This document shows, piece after piece, positions 15,801 to 25,737 of a stretch of 64,000 bases of DNA. The notes under the pieces were generated by a model. The model worked only from the letters and a program-made list of their open reading frames with translations. It was not told where the DNA came from and searched no databases. The stretch is from positions 27,975,520 to 28,039,519 of the forward strand of contig CM037840.1 in NCBI GenBank assembly GCA_021234535.1, given 5' to 3'. The stretch comes from Stichopus chloronotus (Eukaryota > Echinodermata > Holothuroidea > Aspidochirotida > Stichopodidae). A program made the position numbers and the translations under genes. Numbering within the stretch: the first letter of the stretch is position 1; every line of letters begins with the position of its first letter.

Positions 15801-18800
15801 TGGCCATTCGCTCTCTGAATTCTAATCAGTGTTCCCCATAGGTCACATTACATCCGGGCTTTTATTTTAATGAGAGAAGAGCGCCTCCAGTATTGCCTCA
15901 GATGACCCACTTTGAAAGGACAGCACTATTCTGGGTCAATGGCAACGAAGCAGTTGTCTCTTGTGATCACACGATAGCAAACTTCTGATATGAGATTTTT
16001 ACGTTGAATTTAAGTTGGAATTTGAAGTTAGCTGTTCATATACATACTGAAGATTGGTGATACTATTTCAGTTCCCGTTATAGCTTACTGAAGGCACATA
16101 TCTATAACCCAATCTTAAACCTATTCCCCAATTTCTCAATATGGTGCCCTTTTTGGCACAAAAGTGCCGTTATTACACAAGATGACAATTTTCAGGATGC
16201 CGTCTTAAACATTTAAATCTCCGACTGATTTTTTAAGAGTGTCATTTTAGACATGTGAGAAAAATGTTGCCATGAGGTTGCCAGGAATTTTCCTCCTGAG
16301 GAAAATGGAAGAAGAACAGGATGTGCTTTTCACGGAAGGTTGCATGCATCTCATTCGTGATACTAGCATCCCATCAACAAGTCTCTGGTCCAACGAGAAT
16401 TCGACGAGACCAGAGGTATTTTAAATCGAATGGCCACTCACGAATGAATGACGATACATAATAAAACAAAACCGAAGGAAAAGGAAAACAAGACTCAATG
16501 ACGTCACAGGAATTAAGCCTCATGTGATATAGCCAGCAAGTCTTTCTTTCAAGAGCTACGCTCTTCGTTAACGTTTTTGAAGTCAGAGGAAGAATTGCGC
16601 TTCTAGTACAACAAGAACACATAAAAAACCAGATAGAATATACATATATGTAAGTAAATACGAAAATAAAAACCGAGGCTAAAACCTATTAACGGGTGGA
16701 CAGTTCAGGGATAGGGCAAGTTGTAAGTTGTATAAGCTATGTATTATTGAAGCAGCGAGTGAGTTACGTTGGGGATATTCACCTCTTCGATAAGACAGTA
16801 AGTGCACTCCTCGAAAAAAAAAGCGAACATTCAAGATTATTTCTGGAGTTCATTTTGACTCTTTCGCAAATTACTGAGAGTGCATCCTTTCCTGAAACGT
16901 GACTTTTGTGTCATTTCGTTCATGAATATTTTTGTAACAAGGTTACTAGTTTTTTTATCATCTATTTGGATGTATGATTTCTTACGCATATGTTTACGAC
17001 CTTAGGCAGAGAGGAGGGGGGTGCCCGCCCATTCCCCCATCCCACAGAAATTTTGTGGACACGATGAGAGTTTACGAAAAATACAAAAGAGCTCATAAAA
17101 GAAATTAATCGAGGAGAGGAGGGGAGAAAGGAAGGGAAGATGGTGAAAATGGGGAGGATATAGTTGGGAAATATTGGTTCCACAAGTATGATTTCTTTTT
17201 TTTCAAAACTTAAATGAAACGGAATAACAGACCAAGACAGAGCTTCTTAAAAGTTTTTCTTCATACCAAATATATAACTTGTATATGATGTCTTATGAAG
17301 CAATGGACATGAAAGTGGAAGCTATAGATGTAAGACAAATCTTCAACACCTATACAAACTGAAATTCACCCTTTTGTTTGCCTATTTACCTGTTCCTGTG
17401 ACGCAATGAAACAAAAAAACTCCTCATAACGCCAAAGACGATGCCACTGGGAATGTTAATGGGGTTTAACCCCCTCCCCTCCCACCCCATACTCACACTT
17501 TTCAAACTTATCGAAAACTTCTTTTATGTTACAGATTTCTGTAAATGGGTGAGGAACACATTCTCCAGAAATTGGAGATTTAGTGTCCTCACTGGCAAAA
17601 TCGACTGAAGCACTTGATAAATTATTTTCTCCGTGTGTGTGTGTGTGTTAATTTTAAGTCCTCGACGAGCGGACGGGGGGGGGGGGGCGGAAGTAAGATT
17701 CCTCGTTTTTTTATCGAAATTAGGAGTTATCGATAGTTGATAGAACGAAAATCAGGACATTTTCAGCACATGGGTCTAGTATGAAAAGAAGCAAACTATA
17801 AAATCACCATTTTACATCTAAGCCCTTTGAGATAGAAAACCAACTTCAAAGAGGGGAAGGCAACCACTCCCATTATTTCTCTCCCAAGGACTGGGGGCCA
17901 TTAATGGGGACGATGCGTGGACCCCCCCCCCCCCCCTTCAGCTCACACACACACACACACACAAATCTTGGCTATGTCCCTGTATATCTTATTTTTTTTC
18001 ATTTTCTCATCTTTTTTTTTCGTCATGAGTTTTCACCCACGTTTGTCCGATTTTTGAATAGTACCATGAAGCTAAAGAGAGGCAAGAAGTTATATCGAGA
18101 ATAAGAGCTTGCATTTCTTTCACTGCTCTTTACTGTCCTGCTGGATACTTTGTTTATAAGTCAAAACTGTGGGTAGTGTTTTCAATTTTCCTCTAAGATT
18201 TCTTACGATTGCCGAATTTCAATTTTTTTTTCCAAATTTTCAATTTTTTTTGAGGTCTTTAGGTATTTGAATTTCAGTTTACTTGGTTAAGGACTTCACG
18301 TTGCTACATTTTAATGTCCTTTTTTTTCTTAAAGGTCTTCAGGTTTCCGAATTTCAATTGTCTTCCCAGTTCTTTATGCTGCCGAATTTCAATTTTTTTT
18401 TTTTTTTTTGAGATCTTTAGGTTGCCGAATTTCAATTTTCTTTTCAGGGGTCGTCAACTTGCTGAATTTCAATTCTCTTGTTGGGGGTCTTGATATGGCT
18501 GAATTTCAAATTTCTTCTTAGAGCTCTTTAGGTTGCTTAATTTCAATTTCGTTTTAGGAATCGTCAAGTTGTAAATTTTGATTTTCTTCTTAGAGGACTT
18601 CATGTTGCTGAATTTCATTTTTTTTTCATAAAGGTCTTTAAGTTGCCGAATTTTAAGTTTCGTCTTAGGGGTTGTGAGGTTCCTGAATTTTGATTTTCTT
18701 GTTAGGGGTTTTCATATTGCTGAATTTCAAATTTCTTCTTTGAGGTCCACGTTGTCTAATCTCAATTTTCTTTTTAGAAGTCTTCATGTTACTGAATTTC

Positions 18801-19673
18801 AATTTTCCTGGTATAGGCGTCTTCATGTATCTGAACTTCAATTTTCCCAAAATGGTCTTCATGTAACTGAACTTTAATTTTCCTCTTAAAGGTCTTCAGT
18901 TTTCTTGTTAGGGGTCTTTAAGTGCTTGAATTTCAATTTTCTTGCTAAGGGTCTTCGCGTTGCTGATCTTACTTACTCCTTCAAAAGCCATCAAACATCG
19001 CAATGCAATTCTCTATTCCATCCGACATATTAAGAACACTAACACTATCAAAATGCATATTAAAAGACATTCTTGTCAACAAGCCACACAAGACCATGAT
19101 CTATCAATCAAATTCATTGGCCCTTGGTAGCAAAGGTCACTCACTTAAATCTAAGGTTTTCGTGCAATATACTAGCAATTGTCTCTTGCTCGGTTGCTAC
19201 GTCATATAAAGTCCCCCCCCCTCCCCCTAGAATAAAACTTACTCAAGACTTTGTGGGGGGCTCGGCTAATTCTAGTGCTCTTTCTTGTTCTCGCCTTCTG
19301 TTTTTTTTTTGTTCTGTTTTTTTTTTTGTCCTCGTTTGCTTCGTTATTTTATGCTTTAGTACTAAATCGATCAATCAATTAAATGATGACCTAAATTTAA
19401 TGAATTAATAACCTCTCGAAGTCTTACCTGCGTGTCTCGGCCGTGCATCCTGAGTTCGTAGTCCTTCAGTATCGTCGGATGCGCGTTGATCATCCTGAAG
19501 GCCATCTCCGCGGACGGTTTGCTGTATATGTCGACCCAGTCTCCCCCGTACGGGAATAACCCCAAGACGTCGAGGGGCGTCTTCTCGGGAAGCGAGAGGA
19601 CGAAAATCGACGGCCATGCGAAGGTGATCGCGAAAAACAGGCCGACGTAATTCTTTGGTTTCAAATGCTTCAT
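808..19673 (-). CDS. GABBR1-like: GABA-B receptor type 1-like class C GPCR, ten N-terminal exons (partial)
   Basis: This gene encodes the extracellular ligand-binding part of a plasma-membrane class C GPCR. Ten minus-strand exons (19428-19673, 12324-12464, 11148-11318, 9142-9243, 6478-6592, 4959-5098, 3263-3410, 1869-1963, 1224-1287, 808-891) join in one frame to 435 residues plus one base. Residues 1-30 are a signal peptide and the rest is the VFT fold. There are no Sushi domains before the VFT, as in the GABA-B1b isoform. The four family cysteines are at 83/111 and 241/274. NCTVEEMTEA at 273-282 resembles GABA-B1 rather than GABA-B2. Compared with human GABA-B1 from memory, ligand residues S112, S135, Y232 and W260 are kept, but W152 replaces His and T329 replaces Glu. 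The seven-helix region must lie left of base 808. It could be a GABA-B1 orthologue or a diverged paralogue; family assignment is firm, ligand is not. Confidence 0.92.
1224..1287 (-). CDS. GABBR1-like: GABA-B1-like exon 9 (VFT)
   Basis: 21 codons plus one base between a TACAG acceptor and a GTAAAA donor. GPVTFTEDGGRTGNMVLEQ fits the GHVVFDASGSRMAWTLIEQ strand of GABA-B1. The exon is short and was recognised by phase and homology only. Confidence 0.85.
1288..3262. other. GABA-B1-like introns around exon 8
   Basis: Apart from exon 8 (1869-1963) this stretch holds only AT-rich sequence. The G15 run near 1506-1521 lies further left, beyond exon 10. I see no repeat family or RNA gene here. Confidence 0.35.
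1869..1963 (-). CDS. GABBR1-like: GABA-B1-like exon 8 (VFT)
   Basis: Two bases plus 31 codons, acceptor GTAACAG and donor GTAGGC. FTYENDVYTYIFEAMRTMDF followed by SGVS matches the family pattern [25 protein letters not shown]. It joins in phase to exon 9, which starts GPVTF. Confidence 0.88.
3263..3410 (-). CDS. GABBR1-like: GABA-B1-like exon 7 (VFT hinge region)
   Basis: 49 codons plus one base. The acceptor is TTATTAG and the donor AAG|GTCAGC is weak but is required by phase. YQTAPYGFDSAWAIAMALHEA matches [21 protein letters not shown]. The second amine-contacting residue of GABA-B1 (Glu) is Thr329 here, while Asp335 of the YD pair is kept. Confidence 0.88.
3632..4533 (+). mobile_element. 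CR1-like LINE fragment, reverse transcriptase C-terminus and 3' tail
   Basis: A decayed non-LTR retrotransposon lies in the intron between receptor exons 6 and 7, antisense to that gene. Bases 3632-3930 encode the end of the RT ORF (TWNPLMQKVKSTVSKIIGAM, KSVLLSLYNSIILPQLHYY), the usual segment after the RT core in CR1/L2-type elements. The frame breaks near 3920; remnants continue to about 4275. A 3' UTR follows, with an AATAAA at 4510 and short terminal repeats ending ATCAAATCAAATCA near 4533, as CR1-group elements end. It is 5'-truncated and inactive. Confidence 0.8.
4959..5098 (-). CDS. GABBR1-like: GABA-B1-like exon 6 (VFT lobe 2)
   Basis: Two bases plus 46 codons, acceptor TCATTAG and donor GTGAGT. 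GWYSNHWW corresponds to GWYADNWF, with Trp260 exactly 28 residues after Tyr232 as in GABA-B1. NCTVEEMTEAIDGYF is the clearest GABA-B1 signature in the gene. NRS and NCT are possible N-glycosylation sites. Confidence 0.9.
5099..6301. other. GABA-B1-like intron 5 and flanks
   Basis: Contains exon 5 only at its right side (from 6478). CAGGTCCATAAGCAG at about 5579, followed within 40 bases by a C run, looks like one end of the CAG..CTG element described at 39582, but I found no matching right end. Confidence 0.35.
6302..6382 (+). repeat. Two-copy tandem duplication, period about 46 bp
   Basis: ACTAAATTTGCTACACATTT and the following bases through GACACAC occur twice in direct order, the second copy starting near 6348. 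A poly-T run follows. It lies in the intron next to receptor exon 5. Confidence 0.85.
6478..6592 (-). CDS. GABBR1-like: GABA-B1-like exon 5 (VFT lobe 2)
   Basis: 38 codons plus one base, acceptor TTTTAG and donor GTAACA. GARIILGSFYTSNAIKVFC matches ARIIVGLFYETEARKVFC. Tyr232 is the ligand-contacting Tyr of lobe 2 and Cys241 is half of the second disulphide. The final G completes Gly259 with the next exon. Confidence 0.9.
6593..9141. other. GABA-B1-like intron 4
   Basis: Holds the TG microsatellite at 7408-7493 and a short (AATC)n run near 8628-8655. The open frames near 7574 and 8290 have no recognisable protein content. Confidence 0.4.
7408..7493 (+). repeat. (TG)n microsatellite, interrupted
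   Basis: About 85 bases of TG repeats with CG, AG, CT and TA interruptions. An open frame reading CVCVC runs through it and is not a gene. Confidence 0.95.
9142..9243 (-). CDS. GABBR1-like: GABA-B1-like exon 4 (VFT lobe 2)
   Basis: 34 codons, phase 0-0, acceptor CACTGCAG and donor GTAGTG. HGIEVIATESFSKDP and QIDNLK match the family segments AGIEITFRQSFFSDP and VKNLK. Confidence 0.9.
9244..11147. other. GABA-B1-like intron 3
   Basis: About 1.9 kb with a short CA run near 9823-9838 and no feature I can support. Several small open frames have no recognisable content. Confidence 0.4.
11148..11318 (-). CDS. GABBR1-like: GABA-B1-like exon 3 (VFT lobe 1, ligand loop)
   Basis: 57 codons, phase 0-0, acceptor CCCAAG and donor GTGAGT. 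SYSSSSPYL matches the SYGSSSPAL ligand loop and YGWTKVATIHENFELF matches WGWKKIATIQQTTEVF. At the site where GABA-B1 has FFRTHP this protein has LFRMWP, so the amine-contacting His becomes Trp152. The alignment between the Ser loop and this point has no gap. Confidence 0.9.
11319..12323. other. GABA-B1-like intron 2
   Basis: About 1 kb. A short tandem motif (GATGTCCACCGAAA, two to three copies) lies near 11423-11463. Nothing else recognised. Confidence 0.4.
12324..12464 (-). CDS. GABBR1-like: GABA-B1-like exon 2 (VFT lobe 1)
   Basis: 47 codons in phase 0 at both ends, preceded by AAAG and followed by GTTTGT. CDAGKGIYEMYKSLYNDSVK parallels the CDPGQATKYLYELLYND segment of GABA-B1. Cys83 and Cys111 are placed as in the lobe 1 disulphide. 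Ser112 follows Cys111 directly, as does the carboxylate-binding Ser of GABA-B1. No long open frame marks this exon; it was found by homology and by its splice sites. Confidence 0.88.
13230..13330 (+). repeat. Dispersed repeat, copy 1
   Basis: ATACCAAAGAGGTACATACA and the following bases through CTACTGATGTTT and AGAGTGACTGTAA resemble 28730-28830 in the same orientation. Family unknown. Confidence 0.6.
13350..13700 (+). repeat. Dispersed repeat of about 340 bp, copy 1
   Basis: Aligns by eye along its length with 54832-55165 in the same orientation. Shared blocks include CTCATTGAGTTGTT, GTGACCAGACAT, ACATGCACACAA and CTTCAAAATCACCA. No coding content or clear termini are visible, so it is likely an old non-autonomous transposon. 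Confidence 0.75.
18180..18960 (+). repeat. Degenerate minisatellite, period about 55-65 bp
   Basis: A motif of the form GGTCTTCAGGTTGCTGAATTTCAATTTTCTT recurs about 13 times with indels. The minus-strand open frame with repeated LKFSNMKTP units comes from this array and is not a gene. Confidence 0.85.
19428..19673 (-). CDS. GABBR1-like: GABA-B1-like exon 1: signal peptide and start of VFT lobe 1
   Basis: 82 codons ending in MHGRDTQ before a GTAAGA donor. I chose the Met at 19673 because it gives a basic start followed by a hydrophobic stretch (VGLFFAITFAWPSIFVL), a good signal peptide. An in-frame Met at 19745 would add 24 Arg/Ser-rich residues in front. LGLFPYGGDW matches the first beta strand and the loop carrying a conserved Trp of the GABA-B VFT, and AEMAFRMINA matches its first helix. 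Confidence 0.9.
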
Positions 19674-19745
19674 AGTTCTCGATCGAGATGGAGAAAAGAA
19701 CGTATTCCGTCTACTGACGATGAACCCTTTAAACTTAGAAGACAC

Positions 19746-21220
19746 AAAACGACACTTTTCTTTCCTAGTTTCTCTCCGATCGACTTCCTCCTGGAAATAA
19801 CTGTTTTGTCAACTAGTGAACCTTTCAATTTCTACACACGTGATAATATTGCAGGTAACCTTATGCGGTGAAAAGAAGACATTTTCACGATGTATAAACG
19901 AAAGAAGCGGAAAAGCTCCGCGGAAAGCTTCGCTCTGCCTGACCCGATCTATTCTGTTTTCTTAGAAGCACGTCCCTCGTATACAAAAGTGTATGTTGAT
20001 TGTGCTGTTCATGATACAACTGAAAGCCAAATGGAATTAAAAATTTAGTCTGTGAGGTTAAATTATGTAACTAAAATTGATACAGTAATAAAAAGGATTG
20101 TTTATATTTCGCAGAGGCAGATACATGGCGATGAAGATAGCGGGAGATGGAGAGGCAAGTGAGATGAAGATGATCAGAGATAGTAAGACCACTAGAAGTA
20201 AAGAGATTGGGAGTGTGCTCAGAAATAAATACGTCATTTTTATTAAGCTGGCCATGGATATCAATTCAGATCTCTGGGCATGCGTACTGTGGACTCTTTT
20301 TTTTTTTTTTTTGGTCACATTATGTTAGTTATTACACTCCACCAAGAGCAAAAACGAACTAAGTAAACAAAAAGTGAGAGTAAAACCTCCTGTCAGAATC
20401 TTTCCTGGGCTGTATACATGTTTGTCTGATTTTTCATAAATTTGAGAGTAAATTTAGGTGAAATATCGTTAGTGTTAGATTCTATTGACCCACTTCTACG
20501 CACGCAGGGACCTGTTTTTCTAACCACTCAATTGAATTACCCACAGAAGCATAAGTCTATTACGCTGCGTTGCAGCAGATGGACAGGTAGATGTTTGCCT
20601 GACGTTGCCTTTGATCTAAAGAAACGCTGACCTTCGCCAATATTAATGTATCATATTGAAAATATATCCTGTTCGATTGGGAAATTGAACTAACGAAATG
20701 ATGTTTTGTGAGCGAATTGAATAAAATTAGTTTGCAAATTGTAAATCTATTTTGGCTGAATTGTGAGCGATATATTTAACAACATTGATTTTTTTTTTTA
20801 AATTGAAAAGGTTTATGTGCACTTTCGGATTTTTCACCTTCAACAACTTCATCGTAAAGGTGACTGTATATGACAGTAGTGATAGTGTGACTGGAGTTGA
20901 GGGAGAGCGGTCCCCCAACCCAGCAGCGGTTTTTTGTTTTTGGGGGGGAGGCACCGCAAGTGTGGAAGATCCCCTGTGGAGGCTGGTAAGGTGATTTCAG
21001 AGAACCAGGGTGTATTTTCGTCCAAAGGTAGGGCTCGCTTAGATATTCTCAGTTTTCTTCAATTTTAGCTATGTTATAAGTGGTGATGGGCGCCACAAAG
21101 TTGAGCCCTGCCCCCACCCCTCCTAGGCGGAAAGATGTACCCACACCGCCACTGCGTGACAGGATCATTGTCCAGTCATTCAAATGTAGAGTGATAGGTG
21201 ACACTTCTTGAATAAATTTA
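19746..21220. other. Region upstream of the GABA-B1-like gene
   Basis: This should contain the 5' UTR and promoter of the minus-strand receptor gene, but no TATA box or initiator can be assigned with confidence. Poly-T runs lie near 20298 and 20790. Confidence 0.35.
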
Positions 21221-21487
21221 TATGTCTCTATCTGTCTATCTGTCTCTATCTGTCTCTATCCGTCTCTATCTGTCTCTATCTGTTTATATCTGTCTATATC
21301 TGTCTCTCTCTGTCTATATCTGTCTATATCTGTCTCTATCTGTCTATGTCTGTCTCTCTCTGTCTATATCTCTCTATCTGTCTATCTGTCTCTCTGTCTC
21401 TCTATCTATCTCTCTATCTGTCTATCTGTCTCTCTGTCTCTCTATCTATCTGTCTCTCTGTCTATCTCTCTATCTGTCTGTCTATTT
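21221..21487 (+). repeat. (TCTG/TCTA/TCTC)n microsatellite
   Basis: About 265 bases of mixed TCTG, TATC and TCTC tetranucleotides. The long open frames reading YLSLSVSICLY in several frames are artefacts of the repeat. Confidence 0.95.
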
Positions 21488-24400
21488 TACATGAGGGAAT
21501 TGCAATGCCCAAAAATTATCAAAAATCATGGAATATTTTCAAAGAGTGAAAAGAAATACCTACCGTTAAAACCATCATAACGACTACTCCATCACGTTGT
21601 GGTAATTCCAAAATAGATCTCGAAAAGAAAGTACAGTAACAAAGATCAAATATCATCGTAACTTGTTTAGAAAGAAATTCAGCGGAAAGGACAGACACAA
21701 GGTATCCATCGAAAAATTCCTTTTGAACAGGAACTTAATGTAATATATGTCACAGAAAACATCTCCGAGAAGGATTATCTACGTGATGCAACCATTGGAG
21801 AAACATGAGACAGATGAATTTGAAAGCGGTGTTCATGTTTTAATGTTTCACAATTAATGCTCTTGATCATTTGAGCGCGAAGGCCGACTCTCGCAGCGCA
21901 GTCTCCTTGTGAATTTACATAGTGTCTAATAGCATATTTGTCCGTGAAGAGCTAGAATGAGACTACAAACACACAAATACATACATACATACGCATGCAA
22001 CTGTTTATGGAGAAGAGATGGCAGAGTATACTCTCTCTCCCTCTCTTTAAACACATGTGGAAAGAACAAATCAAGAAAACAAATAAAGCCTCTACTTCTA
22101 CATTTACGCAAGTTAATTTAGCATGCAGGTTAATTGGCGGTGATACTATTAATGTGAGTTAGCTCGGGTGTGATGAAAAGAGCAAAAACGCCTAGTTCAG
22201 TGGTATTCATATCTGTTAGCTTCTAATCTATAGTCAATGAAATAATCGAGAGTTGGAATAAAAAAGACATGCAGATACGCGCAATGCGGTAAGTCATCAA
22301 AAATGCAATCCCTAATTGCAACAGATGTGCTGCTTTCTGTTAAAGCGGTGTGATATATATTGAATTAGGTAAACGGCGAGAGTCAACTACATGCTAAAAA
22401 AAGATAGATAGACAGCACCAGGCTGGGAAGCTTACGGTTATTTAATTCCACCTGCTTCAGCCAAACCAAAACGAAACAAGCAAGTGTGCATCTCTTAAAA
22501 TGAACAACGTTACAGAGACGTTACAAAAGAAAAGATCAAAATGATAAAGCAACTCAGAGATGTAAAGACATGGAAGTAAAAGAGATGTAAAAGAGGCAAA
22601 CCTCTCTCCACCCACCTCGCCACCAGCCTCTCCACCTCTCTCTCTCTCTATGTACATATGTGTGTGTGTCTATTCCTTGTTAGGCTACCGTACTTCTGCT
22701 ATTGCTTTAACTTTCTTCATTTTTTTTTCTTTATCTGTAAGCAGTCATGGGGATTTCGTTGTTTCTTTAACAATAAATTATAATCTCCTATAGAGAGGTA
22801 TCTTTGAGTGTTCAGTTTCATTAACATTTTAAGATCTTTTTTACACAAGTTAATCTAAATCGATACGACCCTAAAATTAGTAACATACCCCCCCTTTTTC
22901 CCCCCACTTTCCAAAGTCGTTCTTTGTGACCGAGCCAACGAGGGATGAATGAAGTTCAATACGTGATTTACAAAAATGGTAATAATCAAAGTACCTTCAG
23001 CTCTACGAGAAGATACAAATTTATCGATGGCGTCATTCTGTTTATTAATATTGTTTTCAATTAAGTCTCACTTTGCTCTGAATTTACCGTACACAAGTTG
23101 CTCCCAGTTTCAAATTGCACGATCTCCTACTGGAGCAGTTCTTCAAAATATTCGGCGTGTTTGGTATTTGATGTTTGACTTTTGATGACGCACAAAAGTG
23201 TGGGTAAAATATAAAAAAATATAAAAAAAAAACGTAAAACGTTCGAAAGCATAAAGCTAAGTTATTTTATTGTTGTTCTTTAAAGTCTTTTTTTTTTCAA
23301 TCTTATTATAATTTACCAGACCATGAATGAGTTACATGACTTTAATTCTTTTGCTTTTTTTTTCATTTGTCCCATTTTTATCACGTTGTATTAATATGCA
23401 TCAAAGGTGGCCTCCTCCGTATTCTCAGAGTAGAGTCTCCTTACCTCACTTGTTTAGTTGATGTTATTGTTTGCAGATCAAACATTTGTAACTAGTTATT
23501 CCAAACCCGCCGGCCAATGTGACAGTAATATGTGTCACGTGACATTTATGATGCGTATCCCTGAAAGGGCACACGCATTGTAATGTTATTGCTATTTCAT
23601 GCTCCGCTTTCGTAAGCGTGTGCATACAACTTGCTATTGACGACGTGGGCTGCATTGCTGCAGGGAAACGTAACGACGGCTGAGAATTAATGAGTGCACT
23701 TAATTTTACATGACGTCGAAAACAATAGCACATTGACAAAGAAACTACATGTGCTTCAGGTGATAAGCCATTAAGAGAACAACTAGTGCTCTCTCGATAA
23801 ACGAGTTAAATAATTTGAATCTTATATGACTAAAAACAATAGACGTGATAAATCGCTAATGAGCGACAGAATTTAGGAGACTACCGGTATGTAACCGTCT
23901 TGGCTTTGCAAAAAAAAAAAAAACTTCGCGTGGTGTAATTACTTATTTACCTTGCGAGGCCGAATGAAGTCAATTACCGAGTATTATTTTTAGCAGAAAC
24001 TTTAAAAAAATCAACTGTCAAATTTGTCGTCATAGGTGGTTGGTTGTCTTGTTAATGTATAGCTAGCCTAGGTCAATGTGCATACATCACGTGATACCGT
24101 GAAATAACTAAGAAAGGATTACATCAGTTTGTGAGGGAATTGTATGTGAGAAATAGTTGTGCCGGCAGAGGCGCACTTGGAGAGGCCTAGCTGAGAAAAC
24201 AGCTGAGCAACTCCACAGAACAATTATGGTAATTAAGGTAAGTTTTACTGTAACCCATGCCTAAAAGATCAGAGAATGCGAATGTATGTTTGAAAGATTG
24301 ACCCCATATAGAAAGGTAGACATCGACTTCGCGGGTCCGTCGAGTGCGCCTAGCCTGACATTCACAAATCACAACCTTTGAAAACTTAGGCAGATTGAAG

Positions 24401-25362
24401 TAGTGAAGCACGCCACCTTTTTTGTCATTTCCGCGACAGGTCCACTGGACGTGCAACTTGGGGAAAGTTAACTTTGTTTAAGTTGTCCTAAAGAAGGCGG
24501 AATAATGTCACCTTTGGTGACAAAATTTTTGTAGAGTTGACATTTTGACCACTTAAGTAAAGTCTTCAAAATGACAAAAATCGCAAATTAAGGGATTTAA
24601 TTAACTTGTCAAAACGTTAACATTGCAAAATTCTGAAATTTGTCATTATTACGAGATCCACTAGTCTAGAGAGTTGGAATTTTAACAATGAGGTTAGCTT
24701 CACAGTTTGCTGGTATAATCGATACTCCGTGTTGTATCCTGCATGCGATGTTTTCAACCAGTATATACTACAAGCTGTATTAACCGTGACTCTCCCGTTT
24801 TGAACTTCTAATTCAGCAAAATGTCAATTTTCCTAATTTCGCCATTTTGACAAGATTTTCTAATTCGGCAAGATGACAACTTTTGCCCAGTTTTGCCATT
24901 TTGACAAGATGTTCTAACTGACAAGATGTTGTAACACAATTTTCAAATTTGCCATTTTTTTTTTAATTCTTTAACTAGTATGACATCATATGACGTCATA
25001 CAGGAATATAAAGATTTATAGAAGGGGAGCTTCCAACTTCCCATTTATTACCACGCACAATCCCCCTTTCAATACACCGGTTCCTTTCACCTCTCTCAAT
25101 CCATAAGTAGGGTCATGTTTAATTTGTTCATGTTAAGCGAAGACTGCGAATATATCCTCTGTATATAGTTTCAGCAAGCATGGTATGGGCTGAAATGAAA
25201 TATACCACTTTTCCATTCACACTTTGTTCTTGTAATCTTGTAATGTATACAGTTGTTTTCCCAAATATCATCCCAAAGTGAGCCAAAATATCAGACTTCA
25301 CCTTATATGGCATTCACAATCAGAGAAGATGTCATTAAAGACAAAAACTCATCACCCCAGAC
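21488..25362. other. Intergenic, no gene seen
   Basis: Contains short CATA and CTCT runs near 21980 and 22630 and AT-rich unique sequence. Near 24780-24960 a phrase resembling TTTTGACAAGATTTTCTAAT recurs two to three times. No open frame has recognisable content. Confidence 0.4.
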
Positions 25363-25394
25363 AACTCGGCCCACGTTACATTTGGTATCAGCGG
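25363..25394 (+). mobile_element. LTR 3' end followed by a primer-binding-site-like sequence
   Basis: AACTCGGCCCACGTTACA (25363-25380) is the exact reverse complement of the first 18 bases of the solo LTR at 38893. TT and then TGGTATCAGCGG follow (25383-25394). A TGG two bases after an LTR ending in ACA is the usual place for a tRNA primer-binding site. The sequence to its left diverges from the solo LTR, so this is an older or different subfamily. No gag or pol is seen to the right. Confidence 0.6.
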
Positions 25395-25737
25395 TGTTTT
25401 AAATACCGCTTTCACGGTAACAGCGTCGAATTTTACACCAAATAATTTTATATAATTCAGTGGAGGTTGTGCTGGAGACTACGGATATTTCGAAGAGTGC
25501 TTATTTCAACTTTTCTTGATACTAATAATCGGAAACTTGGTCAACTGTTTCACTCTTATCATCTTGGCATGCCGACATAGTGCACCATAGCAACAAATTC
25601 TACATTGCTGACGAATCTGACGCAGGTTTACGCCAACGTCTGTAGTAGAACCTGGAAAATTGAGCTTTCTGATCCATGGATTATCTGATGTACGATCTTC
25701 GATGATAGACAATCCTCTAAATGAGATATTCGTGGTT

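Larger units (their letters stand above)
12465..19427. other. GABA-B1-like intron 1, about 7 kb
   Basis: The longest intron of the receptor. It holds the two dispersed repeats at 13230-13330 and 13350-13700, a short TG/CG run near 15463-15505, a C15 run with a CA tract near 17922-17964, and the minisatellite at 18180-18960. I see no nested gene. Confidence 0.45.

Noticed and set aside
18665..18862. Lys-rich repeat peptide on the minus strand
   Set aside because: It comes from the degenerate minisatellite at 18180-18960.
21208..21549. 113- and 90-codon Leu/Ser/Tyr/Cys-rich frames
   Set aside because: They are translations of the TCTG/TCTA microsatellite.
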